Positions 1-9,557 are shown, counted from the first letter of the stretch. The stretch: DNA of 64,000 nt from Desmonostoc geniculatum HA4340-LM1 (GCA_019359545.1 JAHHHB010000021.1:20015-84014); one strand, 5' to 3'. The notes: a model not told the origin generated them from the letters alone. Numbers and translations: made by a program.

Positions 1-683
1 TCTCCTTTACTTGGCTTGGGGATGAAACGCAGAATAGTTTTGGTAAATCGAGACGAGTTATCGTAGCGATAGGCGTCTTCGATAACTTGAGATAGCGTAA
101 AAGTGTTGAGGACTGGTGCGCCTTTTGCTGGTTGATGTTGGATAGCGATCGCACTATTAATTAATTTACCATCAGCACCAATTTCCAAATCCTTAATTAC
201 TGTGTTGGGGAACCATTGCAGCTTTCCTTTGCCCTGCTTTTCGGCATCTTTGAGCATCTGATTCAAAATGCTGTGAGCATCGCGGGGAAGAAAGCAAGAG
301 TCACTTACCCAGCAATCACCGGGATTAAGCTTACCGTATTTACGCTCAATGCGGTTTCGCAAATCCAAATAACCACGAGAATAAAATTGCTTCGCCCGTT
401 GGGTTGGGCGTTCATCTAACGCAGATGTCCCTTGAGCAGAAATTTGTCCTCCCAGCCAGTCGGTAATTTCCGTCAGACAAACCGTTCGTCCTGCGAGTAA
501 GCCCTCGTAAGCGGTGGCGACGCCAGATAGTCCACCACCCACAACTAAAATCTCGCAATTGACACTTTTATCTGGGGTTCTTGGTGGTGTAGCCTTTGCC
601 CCATCAAGTGCAACTAAGCTAAATATTAAATTGAGACCGAACAGCGATGTCAAACCGTAAGCTACTTTGTATCTACACTTCAT
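1..683 (-). CDS. Exported FAD-dependent oxidoreductase, partial (C-terminus beyond window)
   Basis: The frame is open from an ATG at 681-683 to the window edge, giving about 227 residues of N-terminus. Residues 1-32 look like a signal peptide: a basic start, a hydrophobic stretch (YGLTSLFGLNLIFSLVAL), then an Ala-Lys-Ala type cleavage region. A dinucleotide-binding motif follows, ILVVGGGLSGVATAYEGL, with the GxGxxG and later acidic residue (CLTE) typical of FAD-binding Rossmann folds. This suits the FAD-dependent oxidoreductase family (PF12831-like), with an exported flavoenzyme as the inferred product. The substrate cannot be told from this part. Confidence in the family is good. Confidence 0.8.
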   Translation of the reverse strand, partial: MKCRYKVAYGLTSLFGLNLIFSLVALDGAKATPPRTPDKSVNCEILVVGGGLSGVATAYEGLLAGRTVCLTEITDWLGGQISAQGTSALDERPTQRAKQFYSRGYLDLRNRIERKYGKLNPGDCWVSDSCFLPRDAHSILNQMLKDAEKQGKGKLQWFPNTVIKDLEIGADGKLINSAIAIQHQPAKGAPVLNTFTLSQVIEDAYRYDNSSRFTKTILRFIPKPSKG

Positions 684-763
684 CGTTAATTAGTCCCTTC
701 AAATCCTCTATCACCTTGTAGACGGTAGCATCGAAGAAATGACGATCACAAGTCTATTTAATA

Positions 764-849
764 GGGCATGGGGCATTGGGCATGGGGAAGAGGTGAAAGA
801 TTGCTCCCTCATCTCCCTCATCTCCCTAATCTCCCCCACTCCCCACTCA
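764..849. repeat. Low-complexity intergenic repeats
   Basis: Short iterated units of the GGGCATGGGGCATT kind are followed by an iterated CTCCCTCAT tract. Similar purine/pyrimidine-asymmetric strings occur in other spacers here (18400-18450, 33220-33265, 42840-42870). The tract abuts, and probably forms, the 3' end of the next gene on the minus strand. Confidence 0.7.
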
Positions 850-2085
850 CTAAAAAATTGGCCCACGCACCCCGCTGACACCGGAGACTTTTCCACCCTT
901 AGTATTGGCTGCACACCCTACGTAGTAGCCGCCGGCAAAAGTTAAGCCTGTACCAGTTCGCAAAAAGAAAGCACGATAGAGAACATCTAACTCTTGTTCT
1001 TGGATAGCGTTGGAATCATCAATAAAGGGTAGTCTTGCTTTTTGGTGTTCAATCTGACGCTGGAGTACGGTAAGGGTATGATTTGCACGAAGTTCACGCA
1101 CTAAATTGATCCATTTTTGCGCTCTTTGATAAGACCCAACTGTAACACCTCTGGAGCCATAAGACTGGTCTGGTGTTAAAACTTTGAGAACAGATTTTTG
1201 ACGTTCAGGAATTTCTTCAGTAACATCAGACAACAATTTGATTTCTGGAATAATTGTTTGAGCAATTTCAAGATTTAACCCTGCCTGTTCCCATATATTA
1301 GTTTCGCTAAAAATGGAAGCTAATCCTAATTTAGACATTAATATATCGGGATGAGGCTCTATCTCTATTCGACCTTCTACCCAAGATTGCAAAAGCAACT
1401 CTAGATTAGCTTTTAAGGGTGACTCTGCTTCGGCTTCTATTTTCCAAGGGTCAAAGTAGCGGTGAACATGAAGTTTATTTTGCTGAAAAAATTCGGGCTT
1501 TAATTCATCCAATAGATGCACTCGATCAGGGTTACCAGACATTTCCTGCACAAAAAAACGGGCATCGTAATAATCTAAATCTTTTTGAGTCAAGAGAACA
1601 TGAATATTGTCACAGATGTGGTTACGATACTGCTGAGCTAGGGTCGATTCACAACCCCATACTTTCTGAAAAACAGTAATAATTCCCAAACCGCTGGGAT
1701 TATGTTCGATTTCAAATATTTGGGGTGTCCCTGCTACGGATGTAAAATCAATACGCATCAAACGCGGAGTTTTCGCAGCACCTATTTGGTTTAACTGACT
1801 TTGCAGAGGCGTTTGATTAAAAGGTGGCCATCTTTGCAAACCTAACTCCCAGGCTTTTGGCAAGGCATCAATAAAGTTTTGCAGAAAAGTTGTGAGGATG
1901 GTAATTTCATTATCAAGATACAAAGGTTTGATGCCAATGTTGAAGGAACAGTTGCAATCATCTTTGTATTTTTGGATGGGTTGGAATTTATTGATAATTT
2001 CCTGTTCATCTGTCAATACAGATGCTGTGTCCAATTCGAGGAAGTCCAGGGGACTAGTCGAAGTATATTTTTTATTTGCTGTCAT
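850..2085 (-). CDS. ATP-grasp-like protein of unknown substrate
   Basis: 411 residues from an ATG at 2083-2085 with AAGG about 7 bases upstream. I do not recognise a named family with certainty. Two blocks resemble ATP-grasp enzymes: MRIDFTSVAGTPQIFEIEHN (Glu/Asn metal-ligand style) and LKVLTPDQSYGSRGVTVGS (a Lys followed by a glycine-rich loop, as in the nucleotide-binding lid). A carboxylate-amine ligase-like or circularly permuted ATP-grasp enzyme is inferred. The last residues (VSGVSGVRGPIF) are glycine/valine-iterated and lie against low-complexity intergenic DNA, so the natural C-terminus may end earlier. It stands alone: the flavoprotein gene downstream on the same strand is 166 bp away. 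Confidence 0.6.
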   Translation of the reverse strand: MTANKKYTSTSPLDFLELDTASVLTDEQEIINKFQPIQKYKDDCNCSFNIGIKPLYLDNEITILTTFLQNFIDALPKAWELGLQRWPPFNQTPLQSQLNQIGAAKTPRLMRIDFTSVAGTPQIFEIEHNPSGLGIITVFQKVWGCESTLAQQYRNHICDNIHVLLTQKDLDYYDARFFVQEMSGNPDRVHLLDELKPEFFQQNKLHVHRYFDPWKIEAEAESPLKANLELLLQSWVEGRIEIEPHPDILMSKLGLASIFSETNIWEQAGLNLEIAQTIIPEIKLLSDVTEEIPERQKSVLKVLTPDQSYGSRGVTVGSYQRAQKWINLVRELRANHTLTVLQRQIEHQKARLPFIDDSNAIQEQELDVLYRAFFLRTGTGLTFAGGYYVGCAANTKGGKVSGVSGVRGPIF

Positions 2086-2701
2086 TTATACCTTATTGTT
2101 AAATACACTCTTAACTTGAGTGTAAATGGATTTAAGTATTTTTGTCTATCAATTCTAAATCCAGCTATCAGCTACTTTTTGTCTAGGCTTTTGAGATCAA
2201 AAGCTTAGCTTTGCGGGTGGGATAATGCGAACGGGCTTTGCACATACCATTCTAGAAAATTCATGTTGCAAATAAGTTGGTAAAAATCTACAGCCAATTC
2301 ATATTGCAAAGATTTTGGTCAATGGTATAATATCAACTCGAACTTAGCATTGATGAAAATTAACCTGGTACGATCGCGCTTGACTTTCAAACCTTGATGG
2401 ATTTATTGCAACCAAATGGACTGGAAGTTAAAAGATATAATTTGTTCTGAAAAGTAATTGAATCAACTTAATTAAATTATTAAAAATAGTAATATTGAAC
2501 TCAAATTATAACTTTAATTCGTATATCATATACTTTTGCATACTTGTTTACCATACATGTAAAAAAAATCTAACACAATATCAATATTTTCGCGTGAAAT
2601 CTTACTGGACATGTCCAATCATCTGATTTAGTAAAATTAGAGGCTTGACATAGTTTTGGCTCATTCTCGACAGTTTTAACAGTTATTTTTACACAAGGTT
2701 A
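2086..2701. other. Intergenic region upstream of cobO
   Basis: AT-rich spacer between divergent genes, so it should hold promoters for both. It contains a 15-bp near-perfect direct repeat (AATTCATRTTGCAAA at 2258-2272 and 2296-2310) and a small inverted repeat GCTTTTGA/TCAAAAGC around 2190-2207. I looked for a cobalamin riboswitch before cobO and saw no B12-box-like core. No gene is supported. Confidence 0.5.
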
Positions 2702-3379
2702 ATGAAAAACGATACACCACAAGAATTGAACCCAGACCAACAGATTGAGCGCTTGATCGATCAAGTCATGTCCTCATCTCTGACTGATGAACAGTATCGC
2801 AAAAAGATGCAGCGACGCAAAGAAGTGCAAGACAAGCGCATAGCAGAAGCTCTACCAGAGAAAGGGTTAATTATTGTCAATACTGGTAATGGTAAGGGTA
2901 AAACTACCGCAGCTTTGGGGATGGTGTTACGATCGCTTGGTCACGGGTATAAAGTAGCGATCGTCCAATTCATCAAAGGTAGCTGGGAACCTTCCGAAAA
3001 AAGAGTTTTCAGTTATTGGCAAGACCAGTTAGAATTTCACGCAATGGGCGAAGGCTTTACCTGGGAAACTCAAGACCGCGATCGCGACCTTGACAAAGCT
3101 AGCGCCGCATGGCAAAAATCATTAGAATACATCCGTAACCCAGATTTTCATCTCGTGCTATTAGATGAAATCAATATCGCTCTCAAAATGGCTTATTTAG
3201 AAGTAGAAGAAGTTTTAGCGGGTTTGGCAGAAAAACCAGCTAACAAACACGTTATTCTCACAGGGCGAGGGGCACCACCTGCATTAATCGAACGTGCTGA
3301 TTTAGTCACAGAGATGACCTTAGTGAAGCATCCTTTTCGAGATCAAGGTGTGAAAGCGCAACCAGGAATTGAGTATTAA
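2702..3379 (+). CDS. cobO: Cob(I)yrinic acid a,c-diamide adenosyltransferase
   Basis: 225 residues. Transfers the adenosyl group of ATP to the cobalt of corrinoids in adenosylcobalamin synthesis; cytoplasmic. The CobO/BtuR family signature is clear: a P-loop variant GNGKGKTTA at about residues 62-70, then LGHGYKVAIVQFIKGSW, and an LVLLDEINIA Walker-B-like segment. The N-terminal ~50 residues are charged and helical, as usual for CobO. It overlaps the convergent gene by 4 bp (3376-3379), both stops sharing TTAA. No cobalamin-synthesis neighbours are present, which is common in cyanobacteria where cob genes are scattered. Confidence 0.93.
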   Translation: MKNDTPQELNPDQQIERLIDQVMSSSLTDEQYRKKMQRRKEVQDKRIAEALPEKGLIIVNTGNGKGKTTAALGMVLRSLGHGYKVAIVQFIKGSWEPSEKRVFSYWQDQLEFHAMGEGFTWETQDRDRDLDKASAAWQKSLEYIRNPDFHLVLLDEINIALKMAYLEVEEVLAGLAEKPANKHVILTGRGAPPALIERADLVTEMTLVKHPFRDQGVKAQPGIEY

Positions 3380-4092
3380 CTCAAAGATGATTTGCACATT
3401 TGTAAGATCTGGCGATCGCTACCACTAATGGAATTTAACCGATGAAAGTCTTGCAAAGCTACTGAGTAAGCATAAGTGCTTAACTCATCTTCACCAACCT
3501 TCGGCAATCTATTGCTTGTAGCCACCTGATTAGACTCTTCAGTGCTGCCTTCACTGGATGAAGCCCTAACCGTCATCGCCAACTCTCCCGACCGATCGAG
3601 TGTACCCTGAAAACAATTAAACTCTGAGTGGGGCATATACAAAGCACCAGTCACCCTGTCCCGCTGTTTCTGAAATATGATGTAAGCTTGACCAAGTTGG
3701 TTTGCTTTTGGCGATTGAGCATAAAGATAAATCCCATCTTTGGCCGGAAAATTCGCTCTTGGTAAAACTTCTACCCCTTTTGTGGCGGCAATCTGAACAT
3801 CTGGAACCAACGCTGTGGTTGTAGATCCTGTTTTTGGGTTCTTATCTCCCAAAATATCTCTTTCCCCAGAAGCTGTTTGCAGTTGACTTCTTTGCTCTCG
3901 AATTTGTCTGAGTTTTGACAAAAGAGAAGTTTCGGAGCTTTTCTGAATCTGAGCCGATGATAATGGAGCATTTTTAACTGAGACAACTTCAGTCTGCTTG
4001 CCAATAAAGCCCAAACCGAGAAGTAAGCCTAAGCCCGTAAGGGAAATTCCCCACTGAAGGGGGGATAATAACCGATGAAAGTTGTTAAGCAC
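3376..4092 (-). CDS. Membrane-anchored hypothetical protein
   Basis: 238 residues, no family recognised. It has one N-terminal hydrophobic segment (about residues 13-30, WGISLTGLGLLLGLGFIG) acting as signal anchor. A Ser/Gln-rich variable linker (about 40-110) follows, then a conserved-looking globular C-terminal part with several Tyr and two Cys (NCFQG and LQMCKSS). The rest is probably periplasmic. Convergent with cobO, with 4 bp of 3' overlap. Codon usage looks like that of the neighbours. Confidence 0.7.
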   Translation of the reverse strand: MLNNFHRLLSPLQWGISLTGLGLLLGLGFIGKQTEVVSVKNAPLSSAQIQKSSETSLLSKLRQIREQRSQLQTASGERDILGDKNPKTGSTTTALVPDVQIAATKGVEVLPRANFPAKDGIYLYAQSPKANQLGQAYIIFQKQRDRVTGALYMPHSEFNCFQGTLDRSGELAMTVRASSSEGSTEESNQVATSNRLPKVGEDELSTYAYSVALQDFHRLNSISGSDRQILQMCKSSLS

Positions 4093-4443
4093 CCTACTTC
4101 TCCTGTTAAAAAGTTAACTTAGTTTTCTAGAACTTACTTAAATCATAACCAAGTATTGATTGCTAATGACTTAATTTCTATTGTCCGAAAAACAAAAGTC
4201 TCGAAAACTAAAGTTTTTATTTAATTTAGTTAAACAATCTTAGATTACCATCTGTTAGAGTATTTATGATTCATCCAGCAGATTCATTCCATTGGGTGAA
4301 GTTAATTACAAATCTAATACTCTCAATTAACATTGATATCCTACTTTTTAGATTTGTCAGCAGAGAAAAGTGATATTTTTTTCTCAAATCTATCTCCGTA
4401 GAACTATAGCAAAGGTATTGGATTTCTGAGAATTGCAAGTGCC

Positions 4444-4476
4444 AGATCCCCGACTTCTTTAAGAAGTCGGGGATCT
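4444..4476. repeat. 33-bp palindrome, 16-bp perfect arms
   Basis: Left arm AGATCCCCGACTTCTT (4444-4459) is perfectly complementary to 4461-4476, with one central base. A sister copy with the same arm length and one-base centre is at 34390-34422 (AGATACCCGAATTATT), and a half copy is near 54655-54675. It could fold as a long hairpin in RNA or cruciform DNA. Confidence 0.9.
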
Positions 4477-4526
4477 TGTTGTAGACTACAGCATCAAATC
4501 GAAATATTTTTTCTGGTTTTGAGCAT

Positions 4527-4555
4527 AAAAAAATTGCCCCCTGAATTTAGGGGGC
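4527..4555 (-). terminator. Rho-independent terminator of the sigma-factor gene
   Basis: On the minus strand a GCCCCC/GGGGGC stem (4536-4555) with an 8-base loop is followed directly by AATTTTTTT (read 4535 to 4527). It lies 46 bp after the stop of the minus-strand sigma-factor gene. Confidence 0.85.
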
Positions 4556-4601
4556 GCTTCACCAAGGTGGTGTAGAGACGCTAATTTTCGCGTCTCTAAT
4601 T

Positions 4602-5585
4602 TTAGCTAGCAATGTATTCTTTGACATTGGCGCGACGGCGACGCAGATGAGCCAAAGCTTGATGCTCTAACTGGCGGACGCGTTCCCGGCTGAGATTCAA
4701 TCTCTCACCGACTTTCGCCAATGACATTTCGTTACCATCTTCTAAACCAAAGCGTAAGGCTAAAACTTCCCGCTGTTGGGGGGTGAGTTCTGCTAACAAG
4801 TTGTTCAAGTCTTGGCGCAGGAACTCTTGGTTGGTGTAATACTCTGGTGATGGTCCGTCATCTTCGAGCATTTCTTGTAACTCAGTATCTTGGTTGTCGC
4901 CGACTCGCACATCCAAAGACACTGGTTGACGCGCCATATTCAAGTACTCGCGGATCTGAGCAGGTTCTAGTTCCAGTTCCTTGGCAATTTCCGCTGGAGT
5001 AGGCGATCGCCCTAAGGTTTGAGCCAACTCGCGCTGCACTTTTTTGATTTTGTTGAGTTTCTCGGTAATGTGAATCGGTAAGCGGATAGTACGACCTTGT
5101 TGGGCGATCGCACGGGTAATCGCTTGGCGAATCCACCAGTAAGCGTAGGTTGAGAATTTATAACCCCTGGTTGGGTCAAATTTCTCTACACCCCGTTCTA
5201 GTCCTAGTGTTCCTTCCTGGATCAAATCCAGAAACTCCATGTTTCGCTTTTGGTACTTCTTAGCGATCGCAACCACCAAGCGCAAATTCGCTTCAATCAT
5301 TTTTTGCTTAGCCCGCTTACCTTGGGCTACCGTTTGTTTCACCTCGGTTTCAGATTGGTGAACGTGATCAGCCCACTCTGGTAAACTCGGTTCCCGGTGC
5401 AGTTTCTTCGCCAAAGCTTCCTTGGCGTCGATCAGCGTCATCATTTGTTGCACCTGCTTCCCATAGACAATCTCTTGTTCACGGGTTAGCAGTGGTACAC
5501 GACCAATTTCTCGCAGATAGGTTCGCACCATATCAGCCGTGAATTTGGTATTGAGGTTTTCCGTTTGGGTATTGACAGTAGGCAT
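4602..5585 (-). CDS. RNA polymerase group 2 sigma-70 factor (SigB/SigD type)
   Basis: 327 residues from the ATG at 5583-5585 ([12 protein letters not shown]). This start has GAGG 10 bases upstream and matches the usual start of cyanobacterial group 2 sigmas; an upstream in-frame ATG at 5666 would add 27 atypical residues. Region 1.2 ([16 protein letters not shown]), region 2 ([20 protein letters not shown], then [19 protein letters not shown]), region 3 and region 4.2 ([20 protein letters not shown]) are intact. There is no region 1.1, so it is not the primary sigma. These factors direct stress, carbon or nitrogen-responsive transcription. Most like SigB by N-terminus, but I cannot exclude SigD/SigE-type paralogues. 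Confidence 0.93.
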   Translation of the reverse strand: MPTVNTQTENLNTKFTADMVRTYLREIGRVPLLTREQEIVYGKQVQQMMTLIDAKEALAKKLHREPSLPEWADHVHQSETEVKQTVAQGKRAKQKMIEANLRLVVAIAKKYQKRNMEFLDLIQEGTLGLERGVEKFDPTRGYKFSTYAYWWIRQAITRAIAQQGRTIRLPIHITEKLNKIKKVQRELAQTLGRSPTPAEIAKELELEPAQIREYLNMARQPVSLDVRVGDNQDTELQEMLEDDGPSPEYYTNQEFLRQDLNNLLAELTPQQREVLALRFGLEDGNEMSLAKVGERLNLSRERVRQLEHQALAHLRRRRANVKEYIAS

Positions 5586-6172
5586 TGGTGCGTTGTCCTC
5601 TACTCCGTAAACACAATGTATTTTTTTCTTACTAAAGTTAATTGAGAAAGGTAGTACATATATCACGGAACACTGGGAGCTACCAAAAGCAATGAGATCA
5701 ATTGATAAAGCCGTTGTTAAGACGGTAAGCCCCTCAGATAGGTTCCCCCTACCTTCCCTAAATTTTTGAATCTTTTATAAACATGCTGGGTTGTTTTTGA
5801 GAATTCTTCTCTTAGCCAGTTACTGGCAGTAACTGAAAAATCCGAAGTCGATATGAGTTTTACTTAGCTTTATAATACGATAAATCTGTCGGATAGTAAA
5901 GTATCTTAAGATAAAGCTTGTAATTATAATTCAAAATTGTCGGTTTGCCAAAAAAATTTTAAATTTCCTTGAAATTACTTACTACATCTATAGTGACGCC
6001 AAAAACCCCTCTTCTGTTGCTAAAAATTAGCCGGATAACCGAACTTAATTTGCTCTAGGAATGGAGGGATGTTACGAATTGGGGCATAGGGAGATGGGGA
6101 GATGCGGGGACGCGGGGACGCGGAGAATAATCAATGACCAATGACTAATGACTAATGACTAATGACCAATGA
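5586..6172. other. Intergenic region upstream of the sigma-factor gene
   Basis: A 587-bp spacer holding the promoter region of the sigma-factor gene (AT-rich, 5850-5960) and, from 6084, low-complexity GGGGACGCGG units followed by the heptamer repeats at 6132-6176. No gene seen. Confidence 0.5.
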
Positions 6173-6176
6173 CTAA
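6132..6176. repeat. Heptamer STRR array (TGACTAA/TGACCAA)
   Basis: Six tandem 7-bp units of the TGACCAA/TGACTAA type. This is the short tandemly repeated repetitive (STRR) class known from heterocystous cyanobacteria. The array ends at the stop codon of the HerA-like gene. A second array lies at that gene's start (7912-7945). Others are at 36013-36112, 46753-46845, 58206-58240 and 61528-61562. Confidence 0.9.
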
Positions 6177-7915
6177 AATCCCAAGTCAGCTTTCGCTAGT
6201 TCAGCAGCGGCGAATACTTCTGCGTCAGGTTTTTCTTCCCAGGCTGGGTCACCAATTTCTTCGTAGAAAGCTGCGTCGTAAGGACGGGTACGCACCACTA
6301 CTGGCATAGGAACGGCGTGACCCAAAATTAAGGCTTGTTGCTTAGAGTCTAACTTTGCCAACACCGATCGCAGTCCGCCACCACCAGATACACCCGTAAA
6401 AATGGCGTCAATGTCTTTTTCATCGTTCAGCAGAGCGGTAATGCGCGTCCCAATTTGGGACATAACTTCATTATCTATTCCCGAAGGTCGTTGATCAACT
6501 ACCAAAAGTGTGACAAAGTACTTCCGCAACTCGCGAGCAATAGTTCCAAAGATTGTACTTTGTACCACTGCCGGGTCTAGGAAACGGTGGGCTTCTTCAA
6601 TGGTAATCATCAATGGCGTCGGGCGATCGCTAGGATTTTTGCTTTGCAGAAATTTATCTGCTTTCTTAACGTAATGCTCGTGGATACGTCTGGTGATCAT
6701 ATTTGTCACCAACATATAAGAGAGCATATTAGACTGGGAACCAAATTCTATCACAACATTCTTCCCAGATTCGAGACATTGCACAATTTTACTAATATAA
6801 TTTTGTGGACAAACCGCTCGCATGTACTTTAAACTGTCCATCCGCAAGAGTTTGCGCTGCAATGCCATAATCGAGCCTTTGTGTCCGCGCTTCTCGTCGC
6901 AGAACATCTCGATTTCTTCGTTACTCATATTTAACAACTGGACAATCCAAGACTTGCCAAATTCGCTATACAGAATATTGGCGTTATCCAAAGCTGCGTC
7001 AGAAAGTCCTAAATCTCGGCTACATAACTTAATATCTTCAACTTCAATTTGCTCATAACTCAGATAAAGTTCTTGAGCATCACGTACACCCCGGCGCTTT
7101 GTCGATTCGGGGTCGAGGGTGTAAACTTCAACTTTACTGGGAAATAATTGCTTTAAGCCTTTAACGGTATTGACATTTTTACCTTCTGCAACAGCTTCCC
7201 AGCCATACTCAGAGTGCATATCAAAAATCAAATTGACTGCCGCACTTTTACGGATAACCCCAGCTAAAAGTAAACGCGTTAAAAAAGATTTACCAGTACC
7301 AGATTTTCCAAAAACCCCATTGCTACGTTCCACGAAGCGATTCAAATCGATGCAAACCGGCACATCCATATCCAAAGGTTTGCCGATGGAGAAATTACGC
7401 CTTTGGGGATCATCTTCCCAACCAAACACCCGGCGAAAATCGTCAACGCTGGCTTCGTAAACTTGACTAAAGTGGCTAGGAATAGTTTTAACAGGCAATA
7501 ATTCCATCGTCGTGCTGGTTTGTGGCACAAATGAAGCCAAACCCGTCGCTGATGGGAGGAAAGGATTTGCCGATTTGCCATTTGTGGGGGAAAAAGATTC
7601 TTCAGATTCGGGAGTAAACATCAACATCGGCGCGAGGTTGATAGTTCCGTATGTACCGCTTCCCGCTAAAACATCTCGTAAAAAAGTGTCTTCCCAACTA
7701 GGGGGATTAGCAATAATTCGGGCATTCGCAGCTCCTAGTGCCACATCTGTCAGCATACAAAAAAAACGCGATCGCATCCCTTGGACAACGAGAAATTTAC
7801 CCACCCGCATATCTTCCACAGAAACGTCAGGATGCAATCGCACTTCTAACCCTTCAGTCAGAGAACCTTGAATAACCGAACCTAATGGCTGTCCCGAATT
7901 CATCTGATTTGTCAT
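6173..7915 (-). CDS. HerA/DUF87-family ATPase
   Basis: 580 residues. The N-terminal ~170 residues fit a HAS-barrel-like beta domain. Then come Walker A GKSGTGKS (about 203-210), a HerA-type LIFDMHSEYGWEA, and Walker B/sensor ITIEEAHRFLDP followed by a conserved VVDQRPSGIDNEVMSQ. HerA-family proteins are hexameric DNA translocases, usually paired with NurA nuclease. No nurA is adjacent; the neighbours are a GST and a sigma factor, so its role here is open. Two in-frame ATGs (7913-7915 and 7901-7903) are candidate starts, and the first lies inside a heptamer repeat array, so the 5-residue-shorter form may be the real one. Confidence 0.88.
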   Translation of the reverse strand: MTNQMNSGQPLGSVIQGSLTEGLEVRLHPDVSVEDMRVGKFLVVQGMRSRFFCMLTDVALGAANARIIANPPSWEDTFLRDVLAGSGTYGTINLAPMLMFTPESEESFSPTNGKSANPFLPSATGLASFVPQTSTTMELLPVKTIPSHFSQVYEASVDDFRRVFGWEDDPQRRNFSIGKPLDMDVPVCIDLNRFVERSNGVFGKSGTGKSFLTRLLLAGVIRKSAAVNLIFDMHSEYGWEAVAEGKNVNTVKGLKQLFPSKVEVYTLDPESTKRRGVRDAQELYLSYEQIEVEDIKLCSRDLGLSDAALDNANILYSEFGKSWIVQLLNMSNEEIEMFCDEKRGHKGSIMALQRKLLRMDSLKYMRAVCPQNYISKIVQCLESGKNVVIEFGSQSNMLSYMLVTNMITRRIHEHYVKKADKFLQSKNPSDRPTPLMITIEEAHRFLDPAVVQSTIFGTIARELRKYFVTLLVVDQRPSGIDNEVMSQIGTRITALLNDEKDIDAIFTGVSGGGGLRSVLAKLDSKQQALILGHAVPMPVVVRTRPYDAAFYEEIGDPAWEEKPDAEVFAAAELAKADLGF

Positions 7916-7977
7916 TAGTCATTTGTCATTAGTCATTTGTCATTCCCCGCGTCCCCGCGTTTCCCACTCCCTATTTC

Positions 7978-8772
7978 CTAATCAATCTGAATCGAAGTTG
8001 GCGCACTTCCCGATGGTGGAGTGGTACTAATTAAGGGTTTGCGAAATTGAGCGTAAAGGCGATCGCGCCAACTAAAAAATGCTTCATAATCAGGATTATC
8101 GGCTAATATTGGCAGTCCTTTTCCTCTGATAGATGCTGGTAAATCTAGATAGGGACCATTGGGGAATTTCAACAATATGGATAAACCCGCCACTGCTAAG
8201 TCAGCTAAAGTCGGCTCATCTCCTGTTAAATAAGGACTATCTGCCAATAATAATGTTAAGGCTTCCAAGTCTTGTTTCAAAGATGCGATCGCTGACTGTA
8301 TTACCTCTGGACTATAACCTACCCCAATACCAAACAGGGTCAGCAAGTCGCTGGGTACTCCTTCAACTAAACTTTTAAATATATCTGGTGTTGAAGTGGG
8401 TAATAAAGACTTGCGGAAATTTTGATCTTGACTTATTGCCGCAAACAGTGCTTTGCGACCTTTAATACCAATGGACTCATCCGCCCATTCTTCTATTAAT
8501 AAAGTCAAACCTCGTTTTTTGGCATCTTGTGGTATTAACGGCCGATCGGGATACTCTAAGTCTAAATACTTAGCAATCTCCGTAGAATCTACAATATATC
8601 TATTACCATCCTTTAATACTGGAACTTGTCTTTGACCAGTCAGCCGGAACAATTCTACCTGTCCAATCCCAGGCGTAACCTCTATTTTGCGGTAATCTAG
8701 TCCTTTAAAATCTAAAATTAGCCGCACTTTTTCCGAGTATTGCGATAGTTCCCATTGGTATAATTCTAGCAT
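7978..8772 (-). CDS. Glutathione S-transferase family protein
   Basis: 264 residues. The N-terminal thioredoxin fold (1-78) has LYQWELSQYSEKVRLILDF in the catalytic position, the cis-Pro motif QVPVLKDG and the glutathione-gripping DSTEIAKYL. The C-terminal helical GST domain (about 90-240) includes the LTGDEPTLADLAVAGL helix with its conserved Asp. A Tyr/Ser near residue 11-12 could be catalytic. The length fits the family. It probably detoxifies electrophiles or peroxides in the cytoplasm. Monocistronic, with a C-terminal Ser/Pro tail. Confidence 0.85.
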   Translation of the reverse strand: MLELYQWELSQYSEKVRLILDFKGLDYRKIEVTPGIGQVELFRLTGQRQVPVLKDGNRYIVDSTEIAKYLDLEYPDRPLIPQDAKKRGLTLLIEEWADESIGIKGRKALFAAISQDQNFRKSLLPTSTPDIFKSLVEGVPSDLLTLFGIGVGYSPEVIQSAIASLKQDLEALTLLLADSPYLTGDEPTLADLAVAGLSILLKFPNGPYLDLPASIRGKGLPILADNPDYEAFFSWRDRLYAQFRKPLISTTPPSGSAPTSIQID

Positions 8773-9374
8773 ATTTAATACCTTATAACTACTGATTAAC
8801 TTCTTAACTTTACAATTGTATCTTTAGTTTAAGTAAATTTTATTGGTATTACTCCTTTCTTGCCATCACATTACTTGTCTCTTGCTTTGCGTTCTTTACG
8901 GTCTATTAAAAAAATTTAGGTATTCTTTGGGCGGGAAAGAAGTTGTTACTTAGTTGTCTATTTCACTAATTGCTTGATTTTTAGCAAAAATATATAATTT
9001 ATTAAGATATAGATATCAAATAATTAATTGAAGAAGAATTCAGAAGTCAGAATTCAGGAGTCAGCAATCAAGACGCGACTCGAAAATACTCGCTAACGCT
9101 CCGCTATCGATGACTCGCTAACGCTTCGCTATCAGTCGGGGATTGGAACCGGCGCAGGTCTTGTTGACCACCAAATTGAAAATTTGGTGGGGGTCTTAAA
9201 CCCGGTTATTCATCCGCTTTTTCGGTCAAAAAACATTGCCGAATTCTGACGACTGACGCCTCTATTCTGTTCGATAAATTAATTTCCTGTATATAAATAA
9301 ACTAATTTCAGTGTATACAGCAAAGCCACCCTTATAAAAAAGGATAGCGATCGCTAACTTATAAATGAGAATTC
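8773..9374. other. Intergenic region with a composite repeat
   Basis: The left 250 bp is AT-rich promoter DNA of the GST gene. At about 9040-9275 lies a composite repeat: GAATTCAGAAGTCAG-type ends, two CGCTAACGCTNCGCTATC units (9089-9108 and 9118-9135) and an inner hairpin CACCAAATT/AATTTGGTG (9161-9182). No open reading frame of interest. Confidence 0.55.
9040..9275. repeat. Composite dispersed repeat with inner hairpin
   Basis: The ends (GAATTCAGAAGTCAGAATTC on the left, CCGAATTCTGACGACTGACG on the right) are loosely inverted. The centre holds iterated CTCGCTAACGC units and a 9-bp-arm hairpin. Related end sequences recur at 11118, 22328, 34037, 38038, 40200, 46437, 54745, 54912 and 61731. 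It is likely a degenerate mobile repeat of Nostoc-type genomes. Confidence 0.6.
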
Positions 9375-9557
9375 TCAGGTGAGAGTTATTTTTAATACTT
9401 CTGACCCTACACAATTGAAGGCGGCAACCTGAGCATCGGCTGATTGCGCCGTAAGACTAAATTCAACACCAAGGATTACAGTAGCAATAGTACAAGCAAT
9501 AACGGAAATTTGACGGTGAATCTTAAGATGGGCAAAAAGCTTTTTTGATACAACCAT
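9375..9557 (-). CDS. Possible small exported protein
   Basis: 60 residues from the ATG at 9555-9557; a TTG at 9567-9569 would add four. There is a basic N-terminus (MVVSKKLFAHLKIHRQ), then a hydrophobic stretch (ISVIACTIATVILGVEFSLTA), then SADAQ, which resembles a signal-peptidase site (ADA-Q). The mature part would be only about 18 residues. No family recognised, so this could be a fragment of a longer secreted protein. Weakly supported. Confidence 0.35.
   Translation of the reverse strand: MVVSKKLFAHLKIHRQISVIACTIATVILGVEFSLTAQSADAQVAAFNCVGSEVLKITLT

Larger units (their letters stand above)
4093..4601. other. Intergenic region with palindrome and terminator
   Basis: Upstream region of the 3376-4092 gene and downstream region of the sigma-factor gene. 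The left part is AT-rich and otherwise featureless. The right part carries the 33-bp palindrome at 4444-4476, the terminator at 4527-4555 and a small hairpin TAGAGACGC/GCGTCTCTA at 4573-4598 just after the sigma-factor stop. Confidence 0.6.

Noticed and set aside
2086..2701. Cobalamin riboswitch before cobO
   Set aside because: No B12-box or conserved core sequence could be found.
9140..9200. tRNA-like T-arm on the minus strand (GGTTCCAATCCCCG)
   Set aside because: No acceptor, D or anticodon stems can be built around it; it belongs to a composite repeat.
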